Shown: in pieces, positions 62,395-64,000 of the stretch
Position numbering within the stretch: position 1 is the first letter of the stretch
How the letters are laid out: each line of letters starts with the position of its first letter
NCBI GenBank assembly: GCA_902778105.1
Contig: CACYWN010000005.1
Coordinates: 1-64,000, forward strand
Length of the DNA: 64,000 bases
Direction of reading: 5' to 3'
Source of the DNA: an uncultured Bacteroidia bacterium
GTDB lineage: Bacteria > Bacteroidota > Bacteroidia > Bacteroidales > UBA932
Notes under the pieces: model-generated
Told to the model about the DNA's origin: nothing
Database searches by the model: none
Seen by the model: the letters and a program-made list of their open reading frames with translations, nothing else
Program-made: the position numbers and the translations under genes

Positions 62395-63739
62395 TGAACT
62401 TGTTCTGTTGATAGCGAACCCATTTCCAGCTCTCGTTCTGGATCATGCGGAGGAACATGCCCAGCACCAGCAGCGTGGGCGGCAGGCTCTTCAGCTCGCC
62501 GGTCATGTGGGCGAAGGTCATGTACATCACGAGCAGGCACAGCGCGGCGGCCGCCTCCTCCCGGTTGGACTTCCGGTGCCGCCAGATGTAGGAGAAGAGC
62601 AGCAAATAGAAGATGAGGTACATCGCATAGCCGATGATACCCCGTTCCAGAAGGTATTTCAGGTGTACGCCTTCCAGTCCGAGCAGGTCGGGATCCAGGG
62701 AATACTGCTGTCCTTCGGAGAACTGGAGGTCAATCCAGAAGAAGTCGTATCCCCGGCCCATCCAGAGATCGTCCTTGATGTAGTAGAAGACACGGAGCAG
62801 CTGGACGGTACGGCTTTCGATGTCGCTGCCGCCGATCTCATTGTCCCGGTCGGTAAAGACACTGAGCGCAAATTCCACCTTGGACCGGAAGAAGGAGGAA
62901 TAGGTGTACAGCAGGGTGATGCCGATGATGGCGACGCCGATGTAGATCGGCACCCGGTTCCCTTTCAGGTACAGGAAGGCATAGGCCAGGGTGCTCAGGA
63001 CGAAGCAGTAGATGACGGTCCGGCAGCCGCAGGTCAGGACGCCGAACAGGCTCATCAGGGCGACGGCGGTCAGCCGCTTCCTCCCGACCAGGCCCCGCGT
63101 ATACCCATACACCGTTACCAGCAGGATGATCAGGCACATATATCCGTAATCGAACGGCTGGATGAACAGAGACTGGGTCCGGAAACGTGTTTCTGCAGTG
63201 AACAGGCCGCCTACGGAGGTTTCGCGCTTGGTAGCGCCGCCCGTGATCAGGTCCAGCATCGTGGACTCCTTCGTGATGTAGTTGATGATTCCGAAGACCG
63301 TAAGGATGACCAGGGAGATGAACGCAACCTGGAGGAAGGGTTTGAACGTCTTCACGCTCTTCAGCGAGAAGAAGCCCACCACCAGGATGAAATACGTAGT
63401 GATGCACTCCCGGAACAGGAGGGTGACGAACTGCGGCACGCTTCCCCAGTAATGCGGACTGTTCGCGTAATTGTACAGGAAGGAGATGAGGAAGACGATG
63501 AGTGCCAGCACCAACTCCTTGATCCTGAAGCTCTTGATCATTTCCTTGAAGCGGAGTCCTTCCGTGAAGATGTAGAAGATGGGCAGGAAGAACACCGTGT
63601 TGCCCATGGGCAGCGGAAGGGACACTTCCGACAGCACCGCGTAGCCGAAGATGAACACAGCCGGCTTGTACTCCCGCTTGAGCACGAGCATGCACAGGCA
63701 GCAGAGGATCAGGATGGCTTTGAACAGGGCGGCTACCAT
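62363..63739 (-). CDS. O-antigen polymerase/ligase-type membrane protein (Wzy candidate)
   Basis: A 458-residue protein with about 11 membrane helices and a large periplasmic loop (about 270-350) containing the GRGYDFFWIDLQFSEGQQ segment (18 residues), typical of Wzy/WaaL proteins. Wzy polymerase is the better guess because it sits directly after a flippase gene in a polysaccharide operon. Its end overlaps the GT2 gene by 32 bases and its start overlaps the flippase gene by 7 bases. Confidence 0.85.
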   Translation of the reverse strand: MVAALFKAILILCCLCMLVLKREYKPAVFIFGYAVLSEVSLPLPMGNTVFFLPIFYIFTEGLRFKEMIKSFRIKELVLALIVFLISFLYNYANSPHYWGSVPQFVTLLFRECITTYFILVVGFFSLKSVKTFKPFLQVAFISLVILTVFGIINYITKESTMLDLITGGATKRETSVGGLFTAETRFRTQSLFIQPFDYGYMCLIILLVTVYGYTRGLVGRKRLTAVALMSLFGVLTCGCRTVIYCFVLSTLAYAFLYLKGNRVPIYIGVAIIGITLLYTYSSFFRSKVEFALSVFTDRDNEIGGSDIESRTVQLLRVFYYIKDDLWMGRGYDFFWIDLQFSEGQQYSLDPDLLGLEGVHLKYLLERGIIGYAMYLIFYLLLFSYIWRHRKSNREEAAAALCLLVMYMTFAHMTGELKSLPPTLLVLGMFLRMIQNESWKWVRYQQNKFNARYHYRQLS

Positions 63740-64000
63740 CGGCGGCGAAGGAGCGACAGGACGGTTTCGTCCTTCTTGACGAAAAGGACGTAGACGGCGG
63801 TATAGATCCCCATCACGGCGGTGACGGCACCGAACCGGATCCAGGGATCAGGAATCAGGTAATACAGCAGGGCGCACAGGATGGCGGCCGGAAGATAGGC
63901 CAGCAGGCCGGTTCCGAGTTTCCGCCACGGGAAGGCGATCCCGTCTCCCGTGCGGGAGAAATGGGAGGCCAGCACAAGCACGGTCGTCTCGCAGGAAAGC
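63733..64000 (-). CDS. Polysaccharide flippase, C-terminal part (gene continues beyond the window)
   Basis: Only the last 88 or so residues are present, because the frame is open to the right edge. Two membrane helices (LAYLPAAILCALLYYLI and FGAVTAVMGIYTAVYVLFV) and a short basic tail fit the end of a Wzx/MATE-type oligosaccharide flippase. The position in front of the polymerase gene supports this. The 5' end is outside the window. Confidence 0.7.
   Translation of the reverse strand, partial: LSCETTVLVLASHFSRTGDGIAFPWRKLGTGLLAYLPAAILCALLYYLIPDPWIRFGAVTAVMGIYTAVYVLFVKKDETVLSLLRRRW

Noticed and set aside
1..64000. CRISPR arrays, tRNA genes, insertion sequences and SusC/SusD pairs
   Set aside because: I looked for regularly spaced repeats, cloverleaf-type T-loop signatures, transposases and TonB-dependent SusC/SusD genes and saw none. 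A tRNA scan and repeat finder would be needed to exclude them fully.

Overview
The window looks like a chromosomal segment of a GC-rich member of the Bacteroidales. The evidence is the repeated Bacteroidota promoter pattern (a TAnnTTTG -7 box with TTG/TTTG about 19 bases upstream), the absence of Shine-Dalgarno-like leaders, and a gene set typical of that order: GH97 glycosidase, DUF4954, DUF4886, a YgiQ radical SAM protein, membrane PglF/CapD-type dehydratase and Tex. GC is high for the group, so an uncultured gut or rumen lineage is plausible, but genus cannot be fixed from this sequence. Genes are tightly packed, often with 4-base ATGA overlaps, and no gap exceeds 300 bases. I saw no tRNA gene, insertion sequence or CRISPR array.

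Layout. (1) 1-180: promoter and leader that look like those of an rRNA operon running leftwards out of the window. (2) 226-1617: a lone glycosyltransferase. (3) 1694-9157, + strand: purC-purB-purA, translationally coupled, followed by a tricorn-like S41 protease and a polyprenol-phosphate sugar synthase, closed by a strong bidirectional terminator. (4) 21077-9199, - strand: one apparent nine-gene operon. It holds a RyR-like/TrkA-like membrane protein, a RelA/SpoT-domain protein, a cytidylate-kinase-like protein, an HD hydrolase, an APH-like kinase, a Cache-PP2C-antisigma fusion, a STAS protein, Tex and a GH97 glycosidase. This is the most system-like region. (5) 28778-21099, - strand: an orphan sensor, TrkH, a Dda/RecD-like helicase, YgiQ, a small acidic protein and a ClC channel. 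(6) 28881-30083: a ROK repressor.

(7) 30105-64000: a large surface-polysaccharide region. It has a membrane dehydratase, a DUF4954 hexapeptide protein with an ABC exporter pair, a GDP-deoxysugar block (HTH-Gmd fusion, a nucleotidyltransferase-GHMP kinase fusion, Fcl), a uronate block (Ugd, aminotransferase, UDP-GlcA epimerase, mutarotase and an aspartokinase-like ACT protein), and an rfbA/lactonase/galacturonokinase-like/nucleotidyltransferase operon. Next come the initiating phosphoglycosyltransferase and a WecG-type transferase on the + strand. A long - strand operon then enters from the right edge: flippase, polymerase, six glycosyltransferases, two paralogous beta-helix proteins, a DUF4886 lipoprotein and GmhA.

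How the parts fit. The right half supplies activated sugars (GDP-6-deoxyhexose or possibly GDP-heptose, UDP-GlcA/GalA, dTDP-glucose), a lipid-linked initiator, glycosyltransferases, polymerase and flippase, so it can plausibly build a Wzy-type polysaccharide. The left half couples housekeeping purine synthesis, ion transport and a candidate nucleotide-signalling/partner-switching module. The best candidates for new biology are the nine-gene signalling operon, the in-frame HTH-GDP-mannose dehydratase fusion with a nearby operator-like repeat, the catalytically degenerate aspartokinase with intact ACT domains, and the nucleotidyltransferase-GHMP kinase fusion.
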